Made by a program: the position numbers and the translations under genes
Notes under the pieces: model-generated
Databases searched by the model: none
The model's input: only the letters and a program-made list of their open reading frames with translations
Told to the model about the DNA's origin: nothing
From: Allomuricauda sp. ARW1Y1
GTDB taxonomy: Bacteria; Bacteroidota; Bacteroidia; Flavobacteriales; Flavobacteriaceae
Reading direction: 5' to 3'
Length of the DNA stretch: 64,000 bases
Assembly (NCBI RefSeq): GCF_013407935.1
Contig: NZ_JACBZU010000002.1
Coordinates: 124,001 to 188,000 of the forward strand
In this document: in pieces, positions 40,054 through 48,968 of the stretch
Layout: each line of letters begins with the position of its first letter
Numbering within the stretch: position 1 is the stretch's first letter

Positions 40054-40085
40054 TTGTGGAAACTGCCATCATATCCGTATTTTTG
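40054..40085 (+). promoter_or_regulatory. Promoter of the Gfo/Idh/MocA gene
   Basis: TTG (40054-40056), a 21-bp spacer, then TATTTTTG (40078-40085) match the Bacteroidota consensus. The ATG at 40101 lies 15 bp downstream, supporting that start over the codon at 40056. Confidence 0.7.
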
Positions 40086-40100
40086 ACGAAAACAGGTCAT

Positions 40101-41066
40101 ATGCTAAAAGTTGGTGTCCTCGGTGCGGGACATTTAGGAAAAATTCACCTCAGGCTCTTAAACCAATCGGATAAATATGAACTTGTTGGGTTTTATGATC
40201 CCGATGAGATCAATGCCAAAAAGGTAGCTGCCGAATTTGGATACACCCATTACGACAATATCAACAATTTGATAGACGCCGTGGATGTGGTAGATATAGT
40301 GACACCTACCCTTTCGCATTTTGATTGTGCCAAAAAGGCGATTGAAAAAGGTAGGCACATCTTTATTGAAAAACCGATAACCAATACGCTGGAAGAGGCG
40401 GAACAATTGCTCGAACTCTCCAAAAAACACGGTGTTAAAGGCCAAGTTGGCCATGTGGAACGCTTTAATCCCGCATTTTTGGCCGTAAAGGACAAAATCG
40501 AGAACCCTATGTTCATCGAAACGCATCGTTTGGCGGAATTCAATCCGCGGGGGACCGATGTGCCCGTTGTGCTGGATTTGATGATCCACGATATTGATGC
40601 AATTTTGAGCGTGGTGCCTTCCGAAGTGGAAAAAATCAATGCCAGTGGTGTTTCTGTCATTAGTCAATCACCCGATATTGCCAATGCACGTATCCAATTC
40701 AAAAACGGTTGCGTGGCCAACCTTACCTCGAGCCGTATTTCGCTTAAAAATATGCGGAAGTCGCGTTTCTTTCAGCGCGATGCCTATATTTCGGTAGACT
40801 TCTTGGAGAAAAAAGTAGAAGTGGTCAAAATGAAGGACGCTCCCGAAAATCCTGGCGATTTTGATATGATCTTACAAAACGCCGAAGGCGAGAAAAAGCA
40901 GATCTATTTTGAAAACCCCGAAATAGACGTGAACAATGCCATTTTGGACGAATTGGAAACCTTTGCCGATGCCATCAACAACGACACGGAGCCCGTTGTA
41001 AGTTTGGAGCAAGGCACCAATGCCCTGCGTGTAGCCCTTCAAATCATTGCATCATTTGATAATTAA
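40101..41066 (+). CDS. Gfo/Idh/MocA-family NAD(P)-dependent oxidoreductase
   Basis: The start MLKVGVLGAGHLGKIHLR gives 321 residues, and the promoter fits it. The Rossmann motif GAGHLGKIH is at 8-16, the family EKP motif appears as HIFIEKPITNTLEEA near 92, and the catalytic-domain helix reads VGHVERFNPAFLAVKD. Substrate is usually a sugar or cyclitol derivative, not deducible here. It precedes the hydroxyacyl-CoA dehydrogenase gene by 51 bp on the same strand and may share its transcript. Confidence 0.9.
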   Translation: MLKVGVLGAGHLGKIHLRLLNQSDKYELVGFYDPDEINAKKVAAEFGYTHYDNINNLIDAVDVVDIVTPTLSHFDCAKKAIEKGRHIFIEKPITNTLEEAEQLLELSKKHGVKGQVGHVERFNPAFLAVKDKIENPMFIETHRLAEFNPRGTDVPVVLDLMIHDIDAILSVVPSEVEKINASGVSVISQSPDIANARIQFKNGCVANLTSSRISLKNMRKSRFFQRDAYISVDFLEKKVEVVKMKDAPENPGDFDMILQNAEGEKKQIYFENPEIDVNNAILDELETFADAINNDTEPVVSLEQGTNALRVALQIIASFDN

Positions 41067-41117
41067 TCGTCGTTCCTCCGGAATACTCGGATGGACCAGC
41101 ATTTTAAATACAAGCTT

Positions 41118-42005
41118 ATGAAACAAATAGCGGTTATTGGAGCAGGAACCATGGGAAATGGAATCGCCCATGTTTTTGCGCAGAACGGATACAAAGTCAA
41201 TTTAGTGGATATCTCCCAAGCTTCCTTGGACAAAGGGCTGGCTACCATTACCAAAAATTTGGACCGGATGATGGCCAAAGAGGTCATTGATGCCTCCAAA
41301 AAAGAAGCCACCCTTGCCAATATCACCACTTATACCAACTTAAAAGAAGGCGTTTCCAAAACGGATTTGGTGGTTGAAGCGGCAACGGAGAAATTGGATA
41401 TTAAACTTCAGATTTTCAAAGATTTGGACGAAGTATGCGAGCCATCGGCTATTTTGGCCACCAATACATCCTCCATTTCCATCACCCAAATCGGTGCTGC
41501 CACGAATCGCCCCGAAAAAGTGATCGGCATGCATTTTATGAATCCGGTTCCCATTATGAAGTTGGTGGAAATTATCCGTGGGTACAGCACTTCGGATGAC
41601 GTCACGGAAACCATTATGGAGCTTTCCAAAAAACTGGGAAAAACCCCTACCGAGGTAAACGACTATCCAGGATTTGTGGCCAATCGTATTTTGATGCCGA
41701 TGATCAATGAATCCATCGAAACCTTGTACAATGGCGTCGCTGGTGTTGAGGAAATCGATACTGTGATGAAATTGGGCATGGCACACCCCATGGGTCCTTT
41801 GCAATTGGCGGACTTTATCGGATTGGATGTATGCCTTTCCATTTTGAACGTGATGTACGATGGGTTCAAAAATCCCAAATACGCCCCTTGTCCCCTACTG
41901 GTGAACATGGTAATGGCCGGTAAATTAGGAGTGAAATCGGGCGAAGGGTTTTACGATTATTCCGAATCCAGAAAGGCTGAAACCGTTTCCGCGCAATTCA
42001 AATAA
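41118..42005 (+). CDS. 3-hydroxybutyryl-CoA / 3-hydroxyacyl-CoA dehydrogenase
   Basis: Oxidises 3-hydroxyacyl-CoA with NAD, in butanoate or fatty-acid metabolism. From the ATG 41118 (MKQIAVIGAGTMGNGIAHVF) it has 295 residues, the usual single-function length. GAGTMGNG is the NAD motif and TNTSSISITQIGAATNRPEK leads to the catalytic histidine in VIGMHFMNPVPIMKLVEII. YPGFVANRILMPMINE is the C-terminal domain signature. The DUF1015 gene follows after 6 bp. Confidence 0.93.
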   Translation: MKQIAVIGAGTMGNGIAHVFAQNGYKVNLVDISQASLDKGLATITKNLDRMMAKEVIDASKKEATLANITTYTNLKEGVSKTDLVVEAATEKLDIKLQIFKDLDEVCEPSAILATNTSSISITQIGAATNRPEKVIGMHFMNPVPIMKLVEIIRGYSTSDDVTETIMELSKKLGKTPTEVNDYPGFVANRILMPMINESIETLYNGVAGVEEIDTVMKLGMAHPMGPLQLADFIGLDVCLSILNVMYDGFKNPKYAPCPLLVNMVMAGKLGVKSGEGFYDYSESRKAETVSAQFK

Positions 42006-42011
42006 GAACGT

Positions 42012-43247
42012 ATGGCCATTGTCAAACCTTTTAAGGCCATACGCCCTACAAAGGACAAAGCTTTTTTTGTGGCATCGCGCTCCTACGAGGAATATTCCAA
42101 GGAGGAACTAAAAGCGATATTGCAGTACAACCCGTTCTCGTTTTTGCACATTATCAACCCAGGATTCAAGTTTGAGAAGAACATTAGGGGCAAAGAACGG
42201 TTTGGCTTGGTGCACAATCGGTATTTGGAGTTTTTGGAGGAAGACATCTTCCAAAAAGATGATGAACCCAGCTTTTACCTGTACCAAATCACAAAGAACG
42301 ATTTTAAAAGTCTTGGTTTCTTTTGTGCCTGTAGCGTAGAGGATTACCGTAACAATGTGATCAAAAAGCACGAGGACACCCTACAGGACCGGGAGGAGCT
42401 CTTTGCCGATTATTTGAATACCGTAGGCTTTAACGCGGAACCTGTTTTGATGACCTATGAGGACAATGAGACCGTAGATGAGATCTTTCAACGCAAAATA
42501 GAACGAAAGCCAGAGTACGATTTTACCACCACGGACAGGGTGAACCATAAACTATGGAAAATCTCGTATCCCGAAGGGATTGAAAAACTGGAAAAGGCTT
42601 TTGGAGACCTCGATACACTTTATATTGCCGATGGGCACCACAGAAGCGCATCATCCAGTCTGTTGGCAGACCTGAAGAAATCGGAAAACCCCAATCATAC
42701 CGGAGAGGAATCCTATAACTATTTTATGGCCTACCTGATTCCCGAATCACAGATGCGAATTTCGGAATTCAATCGTATGGTGAAAGATTTGAACGGATAC
42801 TCCAAAAAGGAGTTTTTAATTCAGTTGGATGAGCATTTTCGCATAGAGAAACGGGAGAATGGGCTGTGCAAACCATCTAAAAAACATGAATTCAGCATGT
42901 ATTTGGAAGGAGAGTTTTACACCCTTCATTTCAGGCAAACAAACCATGAGTTTACCGATGCACTGAGCCGTTTGGACACCCAAATCCTTTACAAAACCAT
43001 TTTGGAACCTATTTTGGGCATTACTGATTTAAGGAACGACAAGCGGATTTGCTACGGTTACGGTAAAAACAACCTTATCCAAATGAAGGATTTGGTGGAT
43101 TCCGGCAGTTACGCCGTTGGATTTAGCTTGGTTCCCACGACAGTGCAGGAAATCAAGGCCATTGCCGACGCTGGTTTGGTAATGCCACCAAAAAGCACGT
43201 ATATTGAACCTAAGCTCCGTAGCGGCCTGGCCATTTACGAATTGTAA
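42012..43247 (+). CDS. DUF1015 family protein
   Basis: The 411 residues match the DUF1015 pattern: opening VKPFKAIRPTKDKA, then FLHIINPGFKF, FYLYQITKND, and the conserved TLYIADGHHRSASS near 205 with two histidines that look like a functional site. In other Bacteroidota this gene often sits beside serine biosynthesis genes, but here it follows a hydroxyacyl-CoA dehydrogenase by 6 bp. No biochemical role is established to my knowledge. Confidence 0.9.
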   Translation: MAIVKPFKAIRPTKDKAFFVASRSYEEYSKEELKAILQYNPFSFLHIINPGFKFEKNIRGKERFGLVHNRYLEFLEEDIFQKDDEPSFYLYQITKNDFKSLGFFCACSVEDYRNNVIKKHEDTLQDREELFADYLNTVGFNAEPVLMTYEDNETVDEIFQRKIERKPEYDFTTTDRVNHKLWKISYPEGIEKLEKAFGDLDTLYIADGHHRSASSSLLADLKKSENPNHTGEESYNYFMAYLIPESQMRISEFNRMVKDLNGYSKKEFLIQLDEHFRIEKRENGLCKPSKKHEFSMYLEGEFYTLHFRQTNHEFTDALSRLDTQILYKTILEPILGITDLRNDKRICYGYGKNNLIQMKDLVDSGSYAVGFSLVPTTVQEIKAIADAGLVMPPKSTYIEPKLRSGLAIYEL

Positions 43248-43288
43248 AATTGCTATTCCCGCGAAAGAGAAATCCATAAATGTTAAAG

Positions 43289-43309
43289 ATTCCGCATTAG
43301 TTGCGGAAT
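43289..43309. repeat. Short palindromic hairpin, possible REP-like unit
   Basis: ATTCCGCA (43289-43296) and TGCGGAAT (43302-43309) form a perfect stem around TTAGT in the 77-bp gap between DUF1015 and yggS. On the minus strand it follows TTGTC as TGTCATTCCGC, similar in style to the GTCAnTTCGAG elements but with a different core. No T-run follows. Confidence 0.5.
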
Positions 43310-43324
43310 GACAATGATTAAACT

Positions 43325-43984
43325 ATGTCTGTAAAAGATAACCTTACAAAAATAACATCCGAACTCCCGGAAGGTGTGACCTTGGTCGCCGTTTCCAAAA
43401 CCAAGCCCAACGAGGATATCTTGGAAGCGTACGAAGCGGGACAACGAATATTCGGTGAAAATAAAGTGCAAGAGATGGTCCAAAAATGGGAAGACTTGCC
43501 CAAGGACATCGAATGGCACATGATCGGTCACGTACAGCGCAACAAAGTCAAATATATGGCCGAGTTCGTTTCCTTGATTCATGGTGTGGACAGTCCCCGT
43601 CTGTTGAAGGAAATCAACAAACAAGCCAAAAAACACAATCGAGTCATCCCCTGCTTGTTGCAAATTCACATCGCCGAAGAGGATACCAAATTTGGCCTGG
43701 ATGAAAAAGAGTTAAATGAGCTTGTGGATTCTGACGAGTTCAAAACCATGGAGCACATCAAAATCGTTGGTTTGATGGGTATGGCGACCTTTACTGAGGA
43801 CATGAACCAAGTACACAGGGAGTTTGCCCAGCTCAAATCCCTGTACGATCATCTTAAGGCCAAATTGACCGATATCAACATCCTTTCCATGGGCATGAGT
43901 GGGGATTACACGGTCGCCATTGAGGAAGGAAGTACCATGGTGCGGATAGGAAGCAGTATATTTGGGGCTAGAAACTACACATAA
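43325..43984 (+). CDS. YggS-type pyridoxal phosphate homeostasis protein
   Basis: A single-domain PLP-binding TIM barrel of 219 residues without catalytic activity in known members. The PLP lysine is in VTLVAVSKTKPNEDIL near 26. Typical segments are GQRIFGENKVQEMVQKW, WHMIGHVQRNKVKY, LLQIHIAEEDTKFGL and LSMGMSGDYTVAIEEGSTMVRIG. The exonuclease gene follows after 14 bp on the same strand. Confidence 0.94.
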   Translation: MSVKDNLTKITSELPEGVTLVAVSKTKPNEDILEAYEAGQRIFGENKVQEMVQKWEDLPKDIEWHMIGHVQRNKVKYMAEFVSLIHGVDSPRLLKEINKQAKKHNRVIPCLLQIHIAEEDTKFGLDEKELNELVDSDEFKTMEHIKIVGLMGMATFTEDMNQVHREFAQLKSLYDHLKAKLTDINILSMGMSGDYTVAIEEGSTMVRIGSSIFGARNYT

Positions 43985-43998
43985 GCAGCATTTTTTCC

Positions 43999-45327
43999 AT
44001 GTACGCCATACTCGACATTGAAAGCACGGGAGGGAAATACAATGAGGAAGGTATCACCGAGATAGCCATCCACAGGTTCGATGGGCATCAGGTGGTGGAC
44101 AAATTCATCTGTTTGATCAATCCGGAACGGGAAATACAGCCCTTTGTGGCCAAATTGACGGGTATCAACAATAAAATGTTGCGCTCCGCTCCCAAATTCC
44201 ACGAAGTGGCCAAACGCATTGTGGAGATTACCGAAGGAACCGTTTTGGTCGCCCACAACGCACAGTTCGATTATCGCATACTCCGCACCGAGTTTAGGCG
44301 ATTGGGGTACGATTTTCAGCGCAAAACACTCTGTACGGTAGACCTTTCCAAGCAGCTTATACCCGAAGCGGAATCCCATAGCCTGGGCAAACTGGCGCGT
44401 TCCCTTGGGATACCGATGAGCGATAGGCACCGCGCCAACGGTGATGCTTTGGCGACCTTGAAACTCTTTAAGCTATTGCTCGACAAGGATTCCGATAAAA
44501 AAATCATTACCGAGGTCATCCGCGAAGAGACCCACGGGGAGCTTTCACCCAACCAATTGGACATGGTGTTCAACCTGCCCTCTGAAACCGGTGTTTATTA
44601 TATGCACGATAAGGACGGGGAGATCATCTTTTTGGGGAAAACCAAGGATATTAAGAAGCGGGTAAACCAACATTTTACGAATGTGGGCAAAATTGCCCGA
44701 AAGCTTCAAAAGGAAACCAAAAAAGTGACCTACGAAACCACAGGCAGCGAATTGATTGCCATTTTAAAGGCCTATTTGGAACAAAAGAAGAACAGACCAC
44801 GCTACAATCATGTTTCCAAGAAAAAGCTGTTTACCCACACCATAGATTTTAGTCTTAATGGAACGGAACATATTGTGCTGGATGTGGAAAAAGATAGGAC
44901 CTTGGAACACAAAAAAATGGCTTTTAACGGTACAGAGGCCGCGAAAAGCTTTTTGAACAAAATTAACGAGGAATTTGAACTATGCCCATCATCTTTGGGG
45001 GAGGAAGTTTGTATGTCCGAACAAAACAAGGGTATTGCCGAGAATTGTAATGAAAAAGTCCGTGCTGCCTTTGAGAAATATAGCATCCAAAATAAGGACA
45101 TTGCATTGACCGACCGTGGTAGGCAAACCGGGGAACGCAGTTTTATTCTCATCAAAAATGGCCGACTTCAGGGATTTGGATTTGTGGACCTCAATCATCA
45201 AATCAATAATATTCATATCTTAGAATCGATAATGACCCCAATGAAGAGTGATGAGAATACCACTTTTATCGTTGAGGCCTATTTAAGAAAGAATAACCGA
45301 TTAAAGACCATTCCCCTAACCCGCTGA
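43999..45327 (+). CDS. DEDDh exonuclease fused to a GIY-YIG nuclease domain
   Basis: The N-terminal 170 residues are a DnaQ-like 3'-5' exonuclease: YAILDIESTGG (D6, E8), VLVAHNAQFDYRIL and DRHRANGDALATL. After a linker, residues about 195-275 are a UvrC-type GIY-YIG domain (TGVYYMHDKDGEIIFLGK, then DIKKRVNQHF). About 160 further residues have no recognised domain and include a cysteine pair region. Such DnaQ/UvrC-N fusions resemble Cho-type repair nucleases. The downstream ion-channel gene begins 3 bp later, so this is one operon by spacing. Confidence 0.9.
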   Translation: MYAILDIESTGGKYNEEGITEIAIHRFDGHQVVDKFICLINPEREIQPFVAKLTGINNKMLRSAPKFHEVAKRIVEITEGTVLVAHNAQFDYRILRTEFRRLGYDFQRKTLCTVDLSKQLIPEAESHSLGKLARSLGIPMSDRHRANGDALATLKLFKLLLDKDSDKKIITEVIREETHGELSPNQLDMVFNLPSETGVYYMHDKDGEIIFLGKTKDIKKRVNQHFTNVGKIARKLQKETKKVTYETTGSELIAILKAYLEQKKNRPRYNHVSKKKLFTHTIDFSLNGTEHIVLDVEKDRTLEHKKMAFNGTEAAKSFLNKINEEFELCPSSLGEEVCMSEQNKGIAENCNEKVRAAFEKYSIQNKDIALTDRGRQTGERSFILIKNGRLQGFGFVDLNHQINNIHILESIMTPMKSDENTTFIVEAYLRKNNRLKTIPLTR

Positions 45328-45330
45328 TCA

Positions 45331-46182
45331 TTGAAAGATTACAAACCACAGGCCAAATGGAAGAGCAAACTTCATGAAGTTATTTATGAAGCGGATACTC
45401 CGTCGGGCAAGCTGTTTGACATTCTTCTCTTCGTCTTGATCATCATCAGTGTTATTTTGGTGATGCTGGAAAGCATAGACGATTTTGATGCGCGCTACCA
45501 CCGTACACTATTGACCTTGGAATGGGTGGTGACCATCTTTTTTACCATTGAGTACATTGCACGACTCATCAGCATCAAGAAACCTTTAAAATACGTCTTT
45601 AGTTTTTACGGTATCATTGACTTCCTGTCGACCATACCACTTTATCTTTCCTACATTTTGGCGGGATCCCAAGTGCTTTTGGCAGTAAGGGCTTTCCGTT
45701 TGCTCCGTATTTTCAGAATATTAAAGCTCGTCAAGTTTATGGGCGAAGCTTCCCAATTACAGTCAGCCCTAAAGGCAAGCCGAGCCAAGATAGCCGTTTT
45801 TATCTATGTGGTCTTGATTCTATCGGTGATCATGGGGACTTTAATGTACATTGTTGAAGGTGACGATTCTGGTTTTACCAGCATACCCAAAAGTATTTAT
45901 TGGACTATTGTAACGCTGACCACTGTAGGTTACGGTGATATTGCGCCACAATCCAATCTAGGGCAGTTTTTGGCGACCGTAATCATGATTCTGGGTTATG
46001 GCATAATTGCGGTACCCACTGGCATTGTTACCGCAGAATTCACCCGTAACCAAAAAAACGGGAAAGAAAGTGGCGATAAAGGTTTTATGGTACATGTGAA
46101 CACCCAAGCCTGCCCTAGCTGTTCCGCGGAAGGGCATAGAGACGATGCTACCCACTGCTATAATTGTGGTCATCCGTTATGA
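45331..46182 (+). CDS. Voltage-gated-type potassium channel with C-terminal zinc ribbon
   Basis: The start is a TTG at 45331, three bases after the preceding stop; no ATG precedes the first membrane segment. S1 (LLFVLIIISVILVMLES) begins near 28. S4 is the arginine-spaced VRAFRLLRIFRILKLVKF near 117, and the pore has the potassium selectivity filter TLTTVGYGDIAP near 195-206. The tail ends in a four-cysteine zinc ribbon: CPSC, 11 residues, CYNC. Six TM segments and 283 residues fit a bacterial Kv-like channel. Its stop overlaps the miaA ATG. Confidence 0.9.
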   Translation: MKDYKPQAKWKSKLHEVIYEADTPSGKLFDILLFVLIIISVILVMLESIDDFDARYHRTLLTLEWVVTIFFTIEYIARLISIKKPLKYVFSFYGIIDFLSTIPLYLSYILAGSQVLLAVRAFRLLRIFRILKLVKFMGEASQLQSALKASRAKIAVFIYVVLILSVIMGTLMYIVEGDDSGFTSIPKSIYWTIVTLTTVGYGDIAPQSNLGQFLATVIMILGYGIIAVPTGIVTAEFTRNQKNGKESGDKGFMVHVNTQACPSCSAEGHRDDATHCYNCGHPL

Positions 46183-47102
46183 AAAAAAAGGTGCTACTGG
46201 CAGTGGTAGGCCCTACGGCCATTGGAAAGACCGCTTTGGGCATTCAATTGGCCAAACATTTTGATACCGAAATCCTTTCGGCAGACTCTCGGCAGTTTTT
46301 TAAGGAAATGGAAATCGGTACCGCGGTTCCGTCAGAAGAAGAGCTGGCACAGGTGCCACACCATTTCATTCAGCATAAAAGTATTTTTGAGCCTTATTCC
46401 GTAGGGGATTTTGAAAAAGAAGCCATGACTGTTTTGGATGGACTGTTCCAACAAAAAGATACTGTGGTCATGGTTGGGGGAAGCGGACTATATGTGGATG
46501 CCGTGGTCCACGGGCTGGATGAGTTTCCCGAAGTGGATCCTGATATTCGGGCAGCATTGAACCAAAAACTGGAAAAAAATGGCCTCAGCAGTCTTCAAGA
46601 AGAATTGAAACTGAAGGACCCAACGTATTATAAAATTGTTGACTTAGAGAATCCGCACCGGCTGATACGTGCCCTGGAGGTGTGCAGAGCCTCGGGCCAA
46701 CCTTTTTCTTCATTTTTGAATCGCGCCAAACCAAAACGTCCCTTTAAAACCCTTTATGTTGGTCTGGAGGCCCCACGAGAGGTCATTTATGAGCGGATCA
46801 ACCAACGGGTGGACCTAATGATACAAGCAGGCCTGCTGGAGGAAGCAGAACGACTTCATCAGTACAAAACACTCAATGCCCTGCAAACAGTTGGTTACAA
46901 AGAACTTTTTGAATATCTTGACGGGCATTGCACATTGGAATTTGCCGTTTCGGAAATCAAAAAAAACACTAGAAGATTTGCAAAGCGGCAGCTAACATGG
47001 TTGCGAAAAAACAAGGATATACTGTGGATACCCTACAACGCAGAAGCTGAGAAGGTGCTGCAGATAATCACAGACCGACTAAAAACCAACCTCTATGCCT
47101 AA
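46179..47102 (+). CDS. miaA: tRNA dimethylallyltransferase
   Basis: Adds the dimethylallyl group to A37 of tRNAs reading UNN codons. The start at 46179 (MKKKVLLAVVGPTAIGKTA) gives 307 residues and overlaps the channel stop as ATGA. Motifs are GPTAIGKT (P-loop, about 10-17), LSADSRQFFKEM, VVMVGGSGLYVDAVVHG, NPHRLIRALEV and the C-terminal TRRFAKRQLTWLRK. The downstream gluconokinase overlaps its last eight bases. Confidence 0.96.
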   Translation: MKKKVLLAVVGPTAIGKTALGIQLAKHFDTEILSADSRQFFKEMEIGTAVPSEEELAQVPHHFIQHKSIFEPYSVGDFEKEAMTVLDGLFQQKDTVVMVGGSGLYVDAVVHGLDEFPEVDPDIRAALNQKLEKNGLSSLQEELKLKDPTYYKIVDLENPHRLIRALEVCRASGQPFSSFLNRAKPKRPFKTLYVGLEAPREVIYERINQRVDLMIQAGLLEEAERLHQYKTLNALQTVGYKELFEYLDGHCTLEFAVSEIKKNTRRFAKRQLTWLRKNKDILWIPYNAEAEKVLQIITDRLKTNLYA

Positions 47103-47586
47103 CGGTAAGACTGTGATAGTGGTGATGGGAGTCAGTGGTTCCGGAAAAACCAAAATAGGACAACTGCTCTCGAAGAAACTATCCGTTCCCTTTTACGATG
47201 GTGATGATTTTCATCCCAAGGAAAATATCAAGAAAATGAGCTCGGGACAGCCCCTAAACGATACAGACCGTAAAGGGTGGCTTGTACAACTCAACAGACT
47301 TGCTTTGGAGCACCGGGAGCAAGGCGCCGTTATAGCTTGTTCCGCCCTCAAAAAAAATTACAGAAGCCTATTGCGGGCAGGCATGGGCAATTGTATGGTG
47401 TTTGTGTATTTAAAAGGTTCGTTTGACTTGATCAAATCCCGATTGGACTCCAGAAAAGGTCATTTTATGTCCTCCGCCCTGCTCAAATCACAGTTCGATA
47501 CCTTGGAGCCTCCATCCAAGGCCATTACCGTTTCTATTGAAGAAACCCCAGCGAACATCGTTAAAAAAATCATCAAACAACTTTAA
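47095..47586 (+). CDS. gntK: Gluconokinase
   Basis: Phosphorylates gluconate for entry into the pentose phosphate or Entner-Doudoroff route. The 163 residues contain VVMGVSGSGKTKIGQLL (P-loop), the substrate segment FYDGDDFHPKENIKKMSSG with PLNDTDRKGWL, VIACSALKKNYR, and GHFMSSALLKSQFDTLE-type KGHFMSSALLKSQ. It overlaps miaA by eight bases and is followed 3 bp later by a gluconate permease, which supports the substrate. Confidence 0.94.
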   Translation: MPNGKTVIVVMGVSGSGKTKIGQLLSKKLSVPFYDGDDFHPKENIKKMSSGQPLNDTDRKGWLVQLNRLALEHREQGAVIACSALKKNYRSLLRAGMGNCMVFVYLKGSFDLIKSRLDSRKGHFMSSALLKSQFDTLEPPSKAITVSIEETPANIVKKIIKQL

Positions 47587-47589
47587 CTC

Positions 47590-48924
47590 ATGGAAGTTCA
47601 GCTTTTTTTGGCCGTAGTCATCGGCATTGCCATCCTATTGTTCTTGATCTTAAAGCTTCGCATCCATGCCTTTGTTGCACTACTTATCGGCAGTATCGTT
47701 GTAGGGCTTATTGCAGGACTCGATGCAAATCAAATTATATCCACCATACAAAAAGGCATGGGCGGCACCTTGGGTTTTGTGGCCACCGTCGTGGGGTTGG
47801 GTGCCATTTTTGGTGGGATTCTGGAAGCATCAGGCGGTGCAAAAGCCATCGCTGATTTTATGGTTTCCAAGTTTGGACTGAAAAAAGCTCCTGCCGCTAT
47901 GGTAGTCTCCGGTTTTTTGATTGCCATTCCTGTTTTTTTTGATGTAGCCTTTATCATTTTAGTGCCCATGATGTATGCACTGCAGCGAAGAACCGGAAAA
48001 TCTTTGCTTCTTTACGCCATTCCGTTATTGGCGGGACTAGCTATAACCCATGCTTTTATTCCACCAACACCAGGACCTATCGCCGTGGCTGACATCATCG
48101 ATGTAGATTTGGGATGGGTCATCCTCATGGGATTCATCGCCGGAATCCCCACCGCCTTGATTGCAGGGCTTTGGTTTGGACGTCACATCTCAAAAAAAAT
48201 ATTTGTGGCTGCGCCCGAGGAAATAGAAGATGGTACCACACCAAACCTCCCTCCCATTGGTCAAACCCTAATGATCATTGGTCTACCCATTATTTTGATC
48301 CTACTGAATACGATGGTGACTGCGGGTACATTCGGAATTACGAGTACAACCGTACTACAACTAATCGCCTTGGTGGGGCATCCATTTTCTGCTTTGATCA
48401 TTGCCAATTTGCTGGCTTGGTACTTTTTTGGATTAAAAAAAGGGTTCACCAAGGACCAACTCCTTAAAATATCCACCAAATCGTTAGCACCCGCAGGTAC
48501 CATTATCCTGCTAACAGGAGCGGGAGGTGTTTTCAAGCAGGTACTTACCGATACGGGAGCTGGTGAACTTTTGGCCAATTCGCTTAGCAATGCTGGAATA
48601 CCCGTTTTGGCCTTTGCTTTTATCAGTGCCGCCATTGTGCGAATCGTTCAAGGTTCGTCTACGGTAGCCATGATTACAGCTGCCGGTTTGGTTTCGCCAC
48701 TTTTGGCCAATGCCGAACTGAATCCCATGCAACTGGCGTGTATGGTGATTGCCATTGCTTCGGGAGCAAGTATTTTTTCCCATGTGAATGACAGTGGTTT
48801 TTGGCTGGTAGGACAATATTTGGGCATTACCGAAAAACAAACCTTCCGATCTTGGACGGTAATGACTACTATTTTGGCCTTTGTTGGTATGCTTACCGTT
48901 TCCTTGGTCTATATTTTTGCATAA
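47590..48924 (+). CDS. gntP: Gluconate:H+ symporter family permease (GntP)
   Basis: An inner-membrane transporter of 444 residues with about 12 hydrophobic segments. GntP-family signatures include KGMGGTLGFVATVVGLGAI, FFDVAFIILVPMMYAL, THAFIPPTPGPIAVADII, VRIVQGSSTVAMITAAG and HVNDSGFWLVGQYLGI. Adjacency to gluconokinase (3 bp) makes gluconate the likely substrate, although related members carry other sugar acids. It is last in the run that starts at yggS. Confidence 0.93.
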   Translation: MEVQLFLAVVIGIAILLFLILKLRIHAFVALLIGSIVVGLIAGLDANQIISTIQKGMGGTLGFVATVVGLGAIFGGILEASGGAKAIADFMVSKFGLKKAPAAMVVSGFLIAIPVFFDVAFIILVPMMYALQRRTGKSLLLYAIPLLAGLAITHAFIPPTPGPIAVADIIDVDLGWVILMGFIAGIPTALIAGLWFGRHISKKIFVAAPEEIEDGTTPNLPPIGQTLMIIGLPIILILLNTMVTAGTFGITSTTVLQLIALVGHPFSALIIANLLAWYFFGLKKGFTKDQLLKISTKSLAPAGTIILLTGAGGVFKQVLTDTGAGELLANSLSNAGIPVLAFAFISAAIVRIVQGSSTVAMITAAGLVSPLLANAELNPMQLACMVIAIASGASIFSHVNDSGFWLVGQYLGITEKQTFRSWTVMTTILAFVGMLTVSLVYIFA

Positions 48925-48945
48925 AAAAAGCCACCCGAGGGTGGC
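48922..48945 (-). terminator. Terminator of the two-component operon (minus strand)
   Basis: GCCACCC (48930-48936) and GGGTGGC (48939-48945) form a 7-bp stem with a GA turn. On the minus strand it is followed by seven T residues (48923-48929), ending the regulator transcript. On the plus strand it lies after gntP but lacks a T-run. Confidence 0.85.
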
Positions 48946-48968
48946 TTGTCTATCTTATAATCTTCTGA

